This document shows, piece after piece, positions 1 through 10,330 of a stretch of DNA of 64,000 bases; positions within the stretch are counted from its first letter, which is position 1, and each line of letters starts with the position of its first letter. The translations under genes and the position numbers were made by a program. The DNA comes from Adiantum capillus-veneris (taxonomy: Eukaryota; Streptophyta; Polypodiopsida; Polypodiales; Pteridaceae). The notes below the pieces were generated by a model. The model was not told the DNA's origin. It made no database searches and was given only the letters and a program-made list of their open reading frames with translations. The DNA lies in the NCBI GenBank assembly GCA_014529385.2, contig CM043953.1:81910338-81974337 (forward strand). Direction: 5' to 3'.

Positions 1-311
1 ACAAATGAGGATAGAAGCCTCACACCATCAACGAAGACTACAGAAGAGGATTCGAGCCATACTATCTCGACATCTAGACTACAAATGAGGATGGATTCTC
101 ACCCATTCTATTACCCTCATATATTGGACACCCATTGTAGCAGCGGTCACACATATCCCACACAGTTGTAGCTAGTAGCACTTCTAGATTCATTTTAGTA
201 TCTCTTTTTTTTTGTACCCATACATGGTATCACATTCATCAGTTTGTAACGGATTGGTCTCATAGGTCATTTTGGCCTTTCAAAGACGTCGATGTATCAT
301 TTCATTTCATC

Positions 312-315
<4 letters not shown>
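1..315. other. No gene seen; short near-repeat
   Basis: No convincing coding sequence. The string ACAAATGAGGAT occurs at 1 and again near 82, each followed by GAAGCCTCAC- or GGATTCTCACC-like sequence, so this is probably the tail of a short duplication. It runs straight into the (TC)n tract. Confidence 0.4.

Positions 316-385
<70 letters not shown>
316..385. repeat. (TC)n microsatellite, about 35 units
   Basis: Uninterrupted TC dinucleotides. Comparable CT tracts at 982, 13302 and 14359, and a GA tract at 15976, lie in or next to LTR-type sequence, so this one probably also marks a decayed LTR. Open frames reading SLSLSL or RERERE across it are not genes. Confidence 0.97.
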
Positions 386-387
<2 letters not shown>

Positions 388-428
388 CAGAACTTTCCGC
401 ACCCTCTCGCTTTTGGTGGCTATCAAGC

Positions 429-671
429 ATGGAGAAGCAGAATGACAAAGCTGACCCTTTGGAGGATGCCATTCAAGAATGCAAAGAAGAATTGGGCGAA
501 ACCATTAACAAGATCAACCGTAACCTCTTGGTGTACAATAAAGATACTCGAAGAACGCGTGTTGGTCCAAGACAGCAAGATAATCACATTGGAGGATCGT
601 GTGACGGCCCAAGATGAAGAGATCGCGTCACTCAAGAAGGAGCTTGCCGAGGTCCGATCACGAAACACTTG
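429..671 (+). pseudogene. Coiled-coil gag-like N-terminal remnant, frameshifted
   Basis: An ATG at 429 opens a charged helical peptide (EKQNDKADPLEDAIQECKEE) that loses frame near 540. The next frame continues with a heptad-like coiled coil (LEERVLVQDSKIITLEDRV, then DEEIASLKKELAEV) to a stop at 670. Together they read like one coiled-coil protein broken by a single frameshift. Position just after a CT tract and LTR-like DNA suggests the N-terminus of a retrotransposon gag. No zinc knuckle or protease follows. Identity as gag is inferred from context only. Confidence 0.35.
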
Positions 672-779
672 AAGAGGGAGAGCTTAAACCCTCAGTAATC
701 GAAGAACTTAACACGATTAAAGAGTAAATGCGGGCCATCAAAGAGGGGGAGGAACAGCACAAAGTAATGACTTCTGTTT

Positions 780-978
780 GGGTGGATGTTATTACTTTTG
801 GGCGTCCCTTGTACGTTTATAAGGACCCTTGGGCCCTGGGGCCACTCTTCCAAAGAGCATCTAGTCGCAGAGTCTCAAAGAGAGTTGGATCCTCAGGAGT
901 TATACTTTGCAAAGAGCAATAATAAAGAAATACCAAAATGGGCGCCAATCTTTAGAGCAAGTGCGTCTTGGCTCAGAA

Positions 979-1064
<86 letters not shown>

Positions 1065-1135
1065 CAATGATTTTGCAGATTCTGTTCGTGTGTTGCTATT
1101 GATTTCTCGCTTGGAGTGTCCACGCTTGTAATGGT
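780..1135 (+). mobile_element. LTR remnant with internal (CT)n, plus orientation
   Basis: Segments match the LTRs of elements C and D in this window: a GGCGCCAATCTTTAGAGC block near 950 (compare 1690, and inverted at 7365 and 7494), the CT tract, then CTTGGAGTGTCCACGCTTG near 1110, matching the inverted end of the C LTR at 15901-15930. It appears to be a decayed LTR whose 3' end lies near 1130. No target-site duplication was found. Confidence 0.55.
982..1061. repeat. (CT)n microsatellite inside an LTR remnant
   Basis: Forty CT units. The following sequence (GTTCAATGATTTTGCAG) aligns with the sequence beyond the GA tract of the element C LTR on the other strand, so the tract belongs to the LTR itself. 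Confidence 0.95.
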
Positions 1136-1260
1136 GGTAGATTCTTCTTCTACGGAGAATCCAATCTTTTTTGCAGCACGCATGGATTCTCGCGGAGAAT
1201 CCGACACAAAAGACGCCCCTCTTCCCTATGGAAATGTCACAAAGTGATAATTTGGCATGC
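1136..1260 (+). mobile_element. Retroelement leader fragment after a decayed primer site
   Basis: GATTCTTCTTCTACGGAGAA, then GCAGCACGCATGGATTCTCG, matches the leader and gag start of element C (minus strand, 15832-15880) and the fragment at 7905-7985. The primer-binding site expected at 1133-1145 has lost the TATCAGAGC core. The gag start codon is recognisable, but no open frame follows. Confidence 0.5.
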
Positions 1261-1477
1261 CCAACTGGACACAAACCATAAGAATTTAAGAAGTTGCGGC
1301 TGAGTGGCCTAAAAAGGGGTTAGGAATTATAAAATCCTAGCCCATCAACTTAAAGAACTTATATGGAGCACCGGCTGAGGGGCCTAAAGGCTAAAACCTA
1401 AATACCAAAAGCTTGACATCTAGGCTGAAATTCCATAAAACGCGCTGAGCTGCGACGTGGCATTGTTGTACAGATTT
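1261..1477. other. No gene; LTR-like repeats of a GGCC(T)AAA module
   Basis: Two diverged copies of a module (GGCTGAGTGGCCTAAA and GGCTGAGGGGCCTAAA) separated by about 80 bases. Similar modules recur at 10050-10180 and, inverted, at 16240-16330, where they lie in the U3 part of the C LTR. Probably decayed LTR sequence. Confidence 0.4.
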
Positions 1478-1759
1478 TCACGATTTGCATTGGCAGCTTT
1501 CGAGCAAGGCTTTTGGGTCAAAGCTTTTGGGAGTTTGTGCTTTTGGATCAAACGCTTTTGGGGATCTACTTTTGGACGTAAGTTTATAAGGACCCTTGGG
1601 GCCACTCTTCCGAAGAGCATTTGGACGCAGTGTCTCGGAGAGAGTTTCACCTCGGGCGTTGCACTTGAAGAGCAATAATAAAGAAATACAGAAAGGGGCG
1701 CCAGTCTTTGGGGCCAATGCGCCTTGGCTCAAAACTCCGTCGCGCCGTGTCGACTCTCT
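1478..1759 (+). mobile_element. Inverted LTR fragment abutting the D 3' LTR
   Basis: GGGGCGCCAGTCTTTGGGGC near 1695 and GGCTCAAAACTCCGTCGCGC near 1730 are the reverse complement of the LTR module seen at 7340-7380 and 7465-7505 of element D. It directly abuts the D 3' LTR in opposite orientation, so the outer end of that LTR, including the expected TG/CA terminus, has been lost in a rearrangement. Confidence 0.5.
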
Positions 1760-2329
1760 CCGAGATTCTAACGCAACACAATAGGAATTCACTTCAAAAC
1801 AATTCACAGTTCACAATTGATTCGACACAGCCCGACGGAGTTCCGTGCCTAGAGATATTCGCCCCAGAGACTTTCGCCCCTTTCGGTATTTCTTTTTGTA
1901 TTAATCTGTTGCACAAAGAACACCAAGTGGTTTGGTCTCACTCTCAGACTCTGCGTCCAGAGGCTCTGAGAAGTGGGAGCCCAAGCCACTAATTTATAAG
2001 TTTTACAAGGGATGCCAAAAACAGAGCCCCAAAAGTTGTTCCAAAAGCTGACCATTAAAAGCCTTCTCAAAAAAAAGCAATCCCAATAAAGCTCTCTCCC
2101 TCTCTCTTGTGATTTGCGTAAAATACAGCAAGTCAAAAAGCTGTCGTTGCTGCCTCCATGAAACGCGCCGTAAAAAGCGAAATTTCGTACAGCGTTCGTA
2201 CACTACTGCCACATCAACCATTGCCAACGCGTTCTGCGGCGGGATTTCCGCGACCAACCTTCCACAGAGAGGGTGTGTGTGTGCTTTGCTCTGCTACCCA
2301 AATGGCTGCCACATCACTAATTTGTAACA
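1760..2329 (-). repeat. 3' LTR of element D
   Basis: Collinear with 7260-7863: shared blocks include AATTCACTTCAAAACAATTC, CCGTGCCTAGAGATATT, AGCTCTCTCCCTCTCTCTTG and GCGGGATTTCC. The inner boundary is clear (minus strand: purine tract, then TGTTACAAAT). The outer boundary is truncated by the inverted fragment ending near 1759. Confidence 0.8.
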
Positions 2330-2343
2330 TACCCCCTCTTGAA
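2330..2343 (-). other. Polypurine tract of element D
   Basis: Minus strand reads TCAAGAGGGGGTA directly before the LTR start TGTTACAAAT, the expected plus-strand priming site. Confidence 0.8.
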
Positions 2344-2403
2344 AGCATTGTAATCGCCCTCGATTACGCCTGCAAAACAGATAGAAGCCATAAACTATCT
2401 TAG

Positions 2404-2747
2404 CAGACACTAACTGTAAGTACCGACGCACTAGGAACACATATCTAGCACATGTACCAATCGAAAGTCACATCACAGGACATCACACATGACAAATCAC
2501 ATTCGAAATTCATTGGAATCTCAGACCATGATTTATCGGCAACTATTTAGCGATCGCATCTAGATCCAATAGGGAACAGACACTAACTGTAAGTACCGAC
2601 GCACTAGGAACACATATCTAGCACATGTACCAATCGAAAGTCACATCACAGGACATCACACATGACAAATCACATTCGAAATTCATTGGAATCTCACACC
2701 ATGATTTATAGGCAACTATTTAGCGATCACATCTAGATCCAATAGGG
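2404..2747. repeat. Tandem duplication, period 173 bp
   Basis: CAGACACTAACTGTAAGTAC begins at 2404 and again at 2577. The copies are nearly identical (for example TCAGACC/TCACACC, CGATCGC/CGATCAC), so the duplication is much younger than element D, in whose 3' non-coding part it lies. Confidence 0.93.
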
Positions 2748-3129
2748 ACCTCGTAGATGCCCGATTGACTAATCCTTATTGCAACCATGTCTATCGAGAT
2801 CATTCAGACAAAAATGCTGCAGTCATTTCGTCTTTCAATTCCTACACTTAAACAAGTCAAGAACAAATTAGTTTCATATTATCGGGAATTCTAGTTCATA
2901 AAGTCATCAGCAGAATACTGTCAGCTCACGCTATCCCTAAAAAAACTCAAAGAGACATCAGTGACTTTAATATCAAAAATCGAGGCAATTTGTTGACAAA
3001 GGAGCGGAGCAACTCCCCTCTTGTGCATACCTGCTACACCAAATTCCACCCAAGCTTAGTTCGGGGTTCCATTTAGAATAGACTATGCTAATCCAAATGC
3101 TTCAAGGCAAAGATTCACAATCTGAGGAG
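2748..3129. other. 3' non-coding tail of element D
   Basis: No coding similarity recognised. The stretch lies between the end of the integrase region and the tandem duplication and is AT-rich. Confidence 0.5.
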
Positions 3130-4447
3130 TATCTGCTAGGTCGTCCTCCTCCATTCACTTCGCATCCAATGCAAGATAGTTCTTGCATTTAACCAAGAAC
3201 CGCCTTATTACTTTACCCTTAATCTTTTACCCTTAATCTTTCTGTCTTTATGTGCCAATATCTGTTCTGGAACAAGGATCTCCTCGATTTCTTCCACTTC
3301 GGGTTGCTCATCAAGCTCCCCATCTTCGGACACATCGCCTTTAAAAGGCTTCAAGAGACTCATATGAAAAGCATTGTGAATTCTCCAAGTATCGAGCAGC
3401 TTCAGTCGAAAGGAGACATCATTTATCTTTTCGGAGATCTGGAAAGGTCCGTAGTATCGCATACTAAGCTTTGAAAAAAGCCTCTCCTTTCCCTTTTTCT
3501 TTCTCAGGCGTGCCTTCTCAAAACGTAAGAGCACCCAATCGTTCTCCTTCAATTTCAAATCGCGACGATGGCGATCTGCTGCCTTTTTCTGTCTTTCTTG
3601 AGATTTCTACAAAGCCTCGCGGACCTTGACAAAAGCCGTGTCCAAGTCACGCGTGTACTCATCCGCTTCAAAAATCTTATCTTTCGTGCTTAGGAAGGGT
3701 GGAACCTTCGTAGCACCTTCAATAATCTCAAATGGCGCCTTCCCCGTCGAAGAGTGTATCGTGTTATTGTCCACCAAAGGTAAATACCTTTCCCAGTGAA
3801 TCTTCTAATCCGAGATGTAAGACTTCAATAAATCTAGTACCACTGATTTGGCAATCTCAGATTGCCCGTCACTCTGCGGGTGGAAAGATGACGAGAATTG
3901 CAACCACGTGTCAATGTTCTCCCAAATAGCCTTCCAAAACAAACTCGTGAATCTGGGGTCCCTGTCGAACAATCGTCTCGGGGATGCCATGTAATCTGAA
4001 GATCTGGGCCACAAACAATCTCGCTAAGTGATCCGGCTTGACTGTTTTCTTCACTGGAATGAAATGAGCTTGCTTGCTATATCTGTCAAAAACAGTCCAG
4101 ATACCATTGTGACCACTCTATGTTCTCGAGAGATCAAGAATGAAATCCATTGCAATACTTTCCCAAGGGCAGGTGGGTATGGGTAAAGGCCGTAACAATC
4201 CTTGTGCTTTATGCCTGTCAAACTTGACCTTCTGGCATACCAAGCAACTGCGCACAAAATTGTCCACATTCTTCTTTGAGTCTCTGCCAAAAGAATCTCT
4301 CTCTGCATTTTTCAAGGTGGTAGCAATGCCGCGGTGACACGTAAAAGGTGGACAGTGGCATTCAGTCATAACCTTTTCCCTCAGCGGCTGTGTGACGCAC
4401 AACATGGTTTTCCTCATCAAGTAGCCATCCCGAATGGAATATCCCAC
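3130..4447 (-). pseudogene. Element D integrase, broken
   Basis: Minus-strand pieces in order. The zinc-binding H-H-C-C module (HCPPFTCHRGIATTLKN, then SCLVCQKVKFDRHKAQG) spans about 4230-4390. The catalytic core follows (MDFILDLSRT near 4130, RDRDPRFTSLFWK near 3955, HPQSDGQSE near 3880; the usual glutamate region reads DGQSEIAK). The C-terminal GPF/Y-type module (RYYGPFQISEKINDVSFRLK, then HNAFHMSLLKPF) spans 3208-3558. The tail VPEQILAHKDRKIKGK, followed in a shifted frame by RRFLVK, resembles the start of a chromodomain, as in chromoviruses. Several stops and frameshifts separate the pieces. Confidence 0.85.
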
Positions 4448-4449
4448 TA

Positions 4450-5608
4450 CTATCTCCCCATTCCGTATCCAGGTATATTTGCAAAATCTGTATCTGTGGC
4501 ATATTGATCGACCATATCCTCGAAGCTCCTATGATGAATCGCGGAAATAGCCAGAATCAACGGCTTTCGGAACAAAGCATCTGCTTCCAAATTCTTTTGT
4601 CCTTGCACATGGACAATCTGGAAGTGAGACTGTGACAACAAGATGTTCGCCCACCGCATCTGCTTTTCCGATAGCTGCTTCTGTGACAAGAAGTAGCGTA
4701 AACTCTGATGGTCTGTGAAGACAATAAAATCCATTCCGAGTAGGTACTGTCGCCACTGAGTAAGAGCATGGATAACCAACAAAAGCTCTTTCTCATAAAT
4801 CTATGATGTCAATTCCGACCTTGAGAACAGTCGGCTCTCATAGGCAATGACATGGCCTTCGTGCATTAAGACCGCACCCAGACTACGAACAAGCATCACA
4901 ATATACTTCAAATGACTTCTACAAGTCCGGCAAAGTCAAAACGAATCCTATAGTCAATTTCTCTTTTAATGTCTGAAAGGCAGTCACCTCTGTGGGTCCC
5001 CACGAGAAAGGGACTCCTTTTTGCGTCAAAAAATGCAAAGGGGAAGCAACCTCTGCAAACTTTCTAATGAACCGACTGTAGTACGAACACAAGCCCAAGA
5101 AGCTTCTAACTTCATGGACATTCTTCAAATTGGGCCAATCACGAATAGTCTCTATCTTGGTTGGGTTTATCTGCACTCTTGCTGCTGAGACAATGTGTCC
5201 CAAAAAGTGTATCTCGGGTAGGAAAATTTCACTTTTCTGCGCATTAATCACCAACTTGTGCTCTCGTAATGCCTGAAGGACATCACAACCTTCCAAGGAC
5301 ATTATGTATAAGTCCTCATGCCCCAAATACCCCTGACAATGCAACCGAAGTTTGCCAATGACAGGTGTAATGGCTACGTCCCTGCCGGGTGCCGCTAGAA
5401 CTACCTCTACTAGTGGTCCCATCCGATCGAGTGTGATCTCGAGCCGCGCCGCCAATTCAGGAGAAATGAAGTTGGCCTTGGCTCCTCCATCAAAGAAGAT
5501 CAGGGCTTCTTGGTCTTTCACTTTGCCCCAAGCTCGGCAAAGTTTTGTACTCTCGTCAATCGTGCTTGAGTCAATACCCATGCAATCTGGAACCAGTCCT
5601 GCTTCCAT
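4450..5608 (-). pseudogene. Element D protease fused to RT C-terminus and RNase H
   Basis: An open frame of 229 codons (5608-4919) carries an aspartic-protease core (ALIFFDGGAKANFIS; D-G-G-A where D-T/S-G-A is usual) and ends its protease part at EGCDVL. It continues without a break into QALREHKLVINAQKSEIF, the RT thumb/connection region, and LGHIVSAARVQINPTKIE. The finger and palm part of RT with the YxDD motif is therefore missing. RNase H follows after a frame change (LGAVLMHEGHVIAYESRL, then VFTDHQSLRYFLSQKQLSEK). The element cannot make a working RT. Confidence 0.85.
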
Positions 5609-5634
5609 CTTGCCTTTTCGTCCACGTTCCTCAG

Positions 5635-7175
5635 CTACTTTCGAGCCCTCAAGCCTGTCTTCATTCTTGTCATTCTGTTCTTTCGGTGCCTTTTTAGGGC
5701 ACTTCGTGAAGATATGCCCAATTTCCCTGCATCCAAAGCACTTCCCCTCTTTGATGTAGAGAGCTCTCTCTCGAAGACTGAGCTTGGGTCGTGCATCCTT
5801 TTCTTTCTTTCTGGGTTGCTCTTCCTCCTTCTACTTTCATTGTTCGAGGTCTGTTCGGTCCTTTGCGTCATGATTTCATCTGTGGGGTAGGTCAAACTGC
5901 CTGAATGAATGGCAAAACCCCGTTTCATATGACTCATTAGTTCCTGAATGGAATCTGACTTTTGCTCTAAGCAATGATCTCGGGTCTCTGTAGGAAGTCC
6001 CAAGGTAAACCGCTCCATCTGTTCTTTGAACGAGATCTTCTTAAATGAAGAGGCTGGTAGAAAAGAGCTCCAGAATCTCTCGCAATATGCGTCCAATGTA
6101 TCCTTCTTGGTCATCCGAAGATGGTTCCAAGCAGTTCGTATGTCACGTTCGTACTCCTGAGTCAACCAAGAAGAAATAAAAAGCCTTTTAAATTTCAGCC
6201 ATTTAACTGGCGCTGTCTTGTTCAATAGAAGCGTGGAACACCAAGTTCGAGCATTTCCCTTGGAGTAAGAGGTACCCTCTGAATCTTGGAGAGCTTTGAG
6301 TAACGCCCTCCAGAGAAAGCTATGTCAAACTGTTGTATGAAGGCCAAAGCCCTCGAAGCATCTCGATAAAAAACGTGTCAAATTTAAATGACTGTCCAGC
6401 TTCTTTAAACTCTCGGACTTGCTTGCTTTTATCCTCTACAAAGTCATACTGGTTGGCTTTATAAAAAAAATTCTTCTTTGCATAAAAGCTGTTGTCGTCA
6501 GAGTCCGAACTATCTGAAGACGAGTCCTCTGTAGAACTGTCAACAACTCGGCGAGATTTAGACTTCTTTGTTTTTCTCTTGCCCTTTCCAAAGCTTTGCT
6601 TTTTGCTTCACTTTTTCCCTTTTCTGTCTTCTTCGCTCGAGTCAGAGGAGCTAGAAGAACTCTCTGAAGAAGAAGAAGAAGAAGAAGAACTGGGTACTCC
6701 TTCAAATCGCACATGCTTCTTCTGCTTTCTTGCCGAGGCAAATGTAGACTGACGACCCAATTACCCCGAAAAGTCAGTGCCCTTCTTCTGCTTTTTGTCG
6801 TGGTTTTCGGCTTTGTTCTGCACGTCAAAAGGCTGAGAAATCCGTGTATCAACCGCCTCTTCTAATTCTTGCTTTGTAAACATCCTGGAGTAGGAGGCTC
6901 CTTGAGTGCCGGTTTGAGGGGTGGTTTTGTGGCTTGCCGCCATTGTGAGCGCACCTCGTCGAAGGAGGTTTGGGTCATAATTTTGCAAATTTCCGGTCCT
7001 TCGTAAAATTTGGCATCATCTTTGTTGCATTCTCAACCAATTGTCGACGCTCCATCTCTTCAAGCTCCACCTGAGTAGGCCGAGGCAGGTCGTACTCCTC
7101 GCATGAATCTTCTTCGTAATCTCTTCTCACATCTCAGGATGCAGAGGAAGTAGACTGATCTCTGTCTGAATCCAT
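5635..7175 (-). pseudogene. Element D gag, frameshifted, with CCHC knuckle
   Basis: ATG at 7175 (MDSDRDQSTSSAS, then a stop). The downstream pieces include an acidic N-terminal part (EEYDLPRPTQVELEEMERRQ), a Ser/Glu-rich basic stretch (6852-6436), the gag core (PVKWLKFKRLFISSWLTQEY, then MERFTLGLPTETRDHCLEQK) and a CCHC zinc knuckle CFGCREIGHIFTKC near 5700-5742. The same core occurs in element C (KKWIKFKRIFTSAWLTKEYE). At least three frame changes are needed to connect the parts. Confidence 0.8.
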
Positions 7176-7220
7176 AAGTGCCCCGTAAAAAGGATCGGAT
7201 TACCCAGTAGAAGAGAAATC

Positions 7221-7238
7221 GGCCGCGCTTTGATACCA
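7221..7238 (-). other. Primer-binding site of element D
   Basis: Minus strand reads TGGTATCAAAGCGCGG, one base from the LTR end (TCTGTTACA). This is the plant initiator-Met tRNA site with one mismatch in TATCAGAGC. Confidence 0.85.
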
Positions 7239-7239
7239 T

Positions 7240-7863
7240 TGTAACAGACTTGGACATTCCAAGTCAAGATTCTAACGCGACACGACAAGAATTCACTTCA
7301 AAACAATTCACAAGTGATTCGACACGGCCCAGCAGAGTTCCGTGCCTAGAGATATTGGCCCCAAAGACTGGCGCCCCTTTCAGTATTTCTTTTTGTATTA
7401 ATCTGTTGCACAAAGAATTCACTTCAAAACAATTCACAATTGATTCGACACAGCCCGACGGAGTTCCGTGCCTAGAGATATTGGCCCCAAAGACTGGCGC
7501 CCCTTTCAGTACTTCTTTTTGCATTAATCTGTTGCACAAAGTACACAGAGTGCTTGGGTCTCACTCTCAGACTCTGCGACGAGATGCTCTGAGAAGTGGG
7601 AGCCCAGGCCACTAATTTAAAGCAATCCCAATAAAGCTCTCTCCCTCTCTCTTGCAATTTGCGTAAAATCAAGCAAGTCAAAAAGCTGCATCTGTGACGC
7701 GCCGTAAAAAGCAAAATTCCGTACAGCTTCCGTACACTACTGCAACGTCAGCCACTGCCAGTGCGTTGTGCGGCGGGATTTCCGGGACCAGCCAGCCACG
7801 GAGAGGAGGTGTGTGTGCTTTGGTCTGCTGCCCAAATAGTTGCCACGTCACTGATTTGTGACA
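7240..7863 (-). repeat. 5' LTR of element D with internal 126-bp duplication
   Basis: On the + strand it runs from TGTAACAGACTTGG to GATTTGTGACA. The block starting GAATTCACTTCAAAAC at 7289 is repeated at 7415 (period 126), while the 3' LTR has one copy, so the duplication arose after insertion or the LTRs were exchanged. Confidence 0.85.
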
Positions 7864-8020
7864 ATTTCTCACTTGGACTGACCAAGCTTGCAACATTGGT
7901 ATCAGAGCTTAGAAAGATTCTTCTACTACAGAGGATCCGATCCTCTCTGCAGCACGCATGGGTTCTCACAGAGAATCCGACAGATACGACAGCATGCCCA
8001 AATGGAAGGAAAATGTGACG
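7864..8020 (+). mobile_element. Plus-strand LTR end, primer site and leader fragment
   Basis: CACTTGGACTGACCAAGCTTGCAACA is followed by TTGGTATCAGAGCTTAG (about 7894-7912), a good initiator-Met primer site. The leader AAGATTCTTCTACTACAGAG, with GCAGCACGCATGGGTTCTC, matches the leaders at 1140 and, inverted, at 15832-15880. This is therefore the 5' end of a C-type element pointing right, immediately next to the D 5' LTR pointing left. No gag follows. Confidence 0.6.
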
Positions 8021-8234
8021 GGTTTGGGGTTAGGGTTGTGAAACCGGCCCGCGCGGTGGTAGGCTTTGGCTTTCACCCGAAATTCTTTACTTCAGACACA
8101 CACACAAAGCACTTTGCAAAGAGAACCTACGACAGATATTAACACTTGAATACACACACGGCTGGGAAGCTAGAATACCCGGACCAAACGCCGACAACCT
8201 GTAGGCCCCAAAATTGGCGCCCCTTTCGGTATTT

Positions 8235-8471
8235 CTTTATACTTTGAGAGGGTAAATTTACAAAGTAGAGTCCTTGGAATCCTTTGTCTATATCCAACTA
8301 GATACCACTTGATTTGGCCAAATTTCGGTAGCATAAAAACCCCAAAACATAACTCTTTATACTTTGAAAGGGTAAATTTACAGAGTAGAGTCCTTGGAAT
8401 CCTTTGTCTATATCCAACTAGATACCACTTGATTTGGCCAAATTTCGGAAACATAACAACCCCAAAACTTG
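8235..8471. repeat. Tandem duplication, period 120 bp
   Basis: CTTTATACTTTGAGAGGGTA at 8235 recurs at 8355 as CTTTATACTTTGAAAGGGTA, followed by the same 100 bases (GTCCTTGGAATCCTTTGTCT and so on). The copies differ at about five positions. Confidence 0.93.
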
Positions 8472-9317
8472 GGCGAAACCAATTCCCCTGCTGGAACTCA
8501 CTTCCACCGGCATAAACCCTCTAATTTCTGTCCAAAAACAGTAAATTCAGCACGCTCTATTTACTGGTTTTTGCCCTGTTTTCAGCCCCAAACAGTCCCC
8601 TAACTGTCCTCTACCAGTGGGGCACTATTCCCAATGGTTCTGGCGTCCGTATGGCTGAAAAACAGTCAATTTACAGCGCATACACAGCGCTGAACACGCA
8701 CATGTACGGTGAGGTTATGACCCTCACCGGTGCCTGCTTTGGAGTAGCAGTTAGCTACCCTTGTTCCTGCTCAAGGAGGCTCTTGCCTCAGCACAAAAGC
8801 ATGAAACCACACAGCTATACATCAGTCAAATGAAAATCCCTCTTGTGGGGCATCACATAACTGCACGTAGGGGAGAGAGAGAGCAATGTGTAGTGTGCAG
8901 GTCATCACTCCTAGCACTGCACTGTATATAGAATGGAAAGGAAGCACTCCATAGCTCTTAACCTGTGAGACAGGTTCTCAATGAAGCATCCCCCTAGCAT
9001 AAATCAAGCGCCCCCTCTTCTGCCCTTGACCTGTAATGCATCTGTAAACAAATAGATGCAAAAAGGGGAAGATTTCCATGGCTGCCAAAACTTGCGTATC
9101 GCTGAAAACGCAGCAAAACAGCCCTGTAAACACGCATCTGATGCCTTCCAATGCTGAAAATGAGCTTCTTGGTCCTAGGTAAAGTCATGGGAAGCTCAAA
9201 AATGGAGAGAAATGGCTGAAAATCAGAGTTAACAGCCTCCAAAACTGCTCCAAAAAGTCAGTTACGAGTTCTCTTCTCCCAGACTTGGTAAATTGGCCAA
9301 TAAGTGCCACTTGGCAC
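8472..9317. other. No gene seen
   Basis: Mixed composition, short frames only on both strands. A GAGAGAGAGAG run lies near 8872 and a TGTATATAGAATGG string near 8923. I recognise no protein family. Confidence 0.5.
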
Positions 9318-9863
9318 TCATACATGCAATTTCGCCACATTGGGCTTCCTGCTTAAAAATCTCTCAACTTGTGCATCAGTTGACTTTGCAGCAGAGTAAT
9401 ATAATGTTCCCTGGTCATACCGCAGGTAATGACGCGAACACATTCCACGGCCTAAAATAGCAGTTCCCTGAATTTTAGGAGATGCTTCCGTCGGGCTCCC
9501 ATTGGTCATCTGACCATCTATCCTCATTGGAACCGCATCCAAAAGTACAATGTGGCCCAACTGTCGGATACTTTTTGTTGGTGTTCCCACCTTGGCTTTG
9601 TGCCTTTATTGAGTTCACTTCCTAGTATCCACCAACTTGCTAAGTGCGACGACATGATCTTGAACTGAGCCTAGACATCCTTTTACTTTACAAACTTCCC
9701 GTCTGCGGGTGAAACTACCGTTCACATTGGCCATACAATGTCCGACCATTTGCAACTTCAAGAAGAGGGTCTCAAAAATTAAACAAAAATCATTGGAAAG
9801 AAACCAACAACTAAGGTTAGCAGTTGCCACATCCTCGTGACAGGTTGCATCTGTCCAATGCAT
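9318..9863 (-). other. Weak coding signal, unrecognised
   Basis: Two consecutive minus-strand frames (82 codons at 9863-9615 and 90 codons at 9590-9318) are in the same phase, separated by two nearby stops around 9600-9614. They read like protein: VCKVKGCLGSVQDHVVALSK, then IRQLGHIVLLDAVPMRIDGQ and LRYDQGTLYYSAAKSTDAQV. This could be one decayed gene or retroelement piece. I do not recognise the family. Confidence 0.3.
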
Positions 9864-10039
9864 TCATTTCATACTCTCTCCCCTAGGAAGGTGATCCGGG
9901 TCAATCTCTTGGTCAAAGCCCGAATCCTCTGTGCCATGATCAATTCTCTATGTATGGTATTTGCAACTAAATGTCATCCACATGGTGCTAGGACATTTAA
10001 GCGACCTTTGGGTCTTCGACTAAATTGACTAAGTTTTGT

Positions 10040-10204
10040 AAGAACCGGTCGAGAGGCCTAGAACCTAGAAGAAGAAAAAGCAACAAAAGAATTCCCAACT
10101 TATGGACTCCTGTCGAGTGGCCCAAACGGTTAGTACTTAATACTACTAACCCTACCAACTTAATGACACTTATTGAGGGGTCTAAATTAAAATAGAGCCA
10201 CTCA

Positions 10205-10247
<43 letters not shown>

Positions 10248-10330
10248 GACTATGCGTAGCCCAAAAGATGATGTGACAACTACTATACGGAATTTCCACA
10301 ATTTGCAATGAGCATGACACATGGCAGCCT
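10040..10330. mobile_element. Probable LTR-derived repeat with (CA)n
   Basis: Three diverged copies of a module (GGTCGAGAGGCCTAGAACC, TGTCGAGTGGCCCAAACGG, TATTGAGGGGTCTAAATT) resemble the modules at 1300-1390 and in the C LTR. They are followed by (CA)n and a stretch (GAATTTCCACAATTTGCAAT) similar to 1470-1490. Probably an old LTR of the C/D type; boundaries unknown. Confidence 0.4.
10207..10247. repeat. (CA)n microsatellite
   Basis: About twenty uninterrupted CA units. The minus-strand frame reading CVCVCV across it is not a gene. Confidence 0.95.

Larger units (their letters stand above)
1760..7863 (-). mobile_element. Element D: degenerate Ty3/gypsy retrotransposon
   Basis: Minus-strand element in order: 5' LTR (7240-7863), initiator-Met primer site (7221-7238), gag with zinc knuckle, aspartic protease, the RT/RNase H junction, integrase with a possible chromodomain-like start, polypurine tract (2330-2343) and 3' LTR (1760-2329). 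Gag-protease-RT-RNaseH-integrase is the Ty3/gypsy order. The copy is dead: gag and integrase are frameshifted, the catalytic part of RT is deleted, and the outer end of the 3' LTR is rearranged. The LTRs differ by many substitutions and a 126-bp duplication in the 5' copy, so the insertion is old. Confidence 0.88.

Noticed and set aside
292-1274. Open frames encoding SLSLSL or RERERE
   Set aside because: They only translate the CT/GA microsatellites; no conserved sequence on either side in the same frame.
9997-10320. Minus-strand frame with CVCVCVCV
   Set aside because: Translation of the (CA)n tract.
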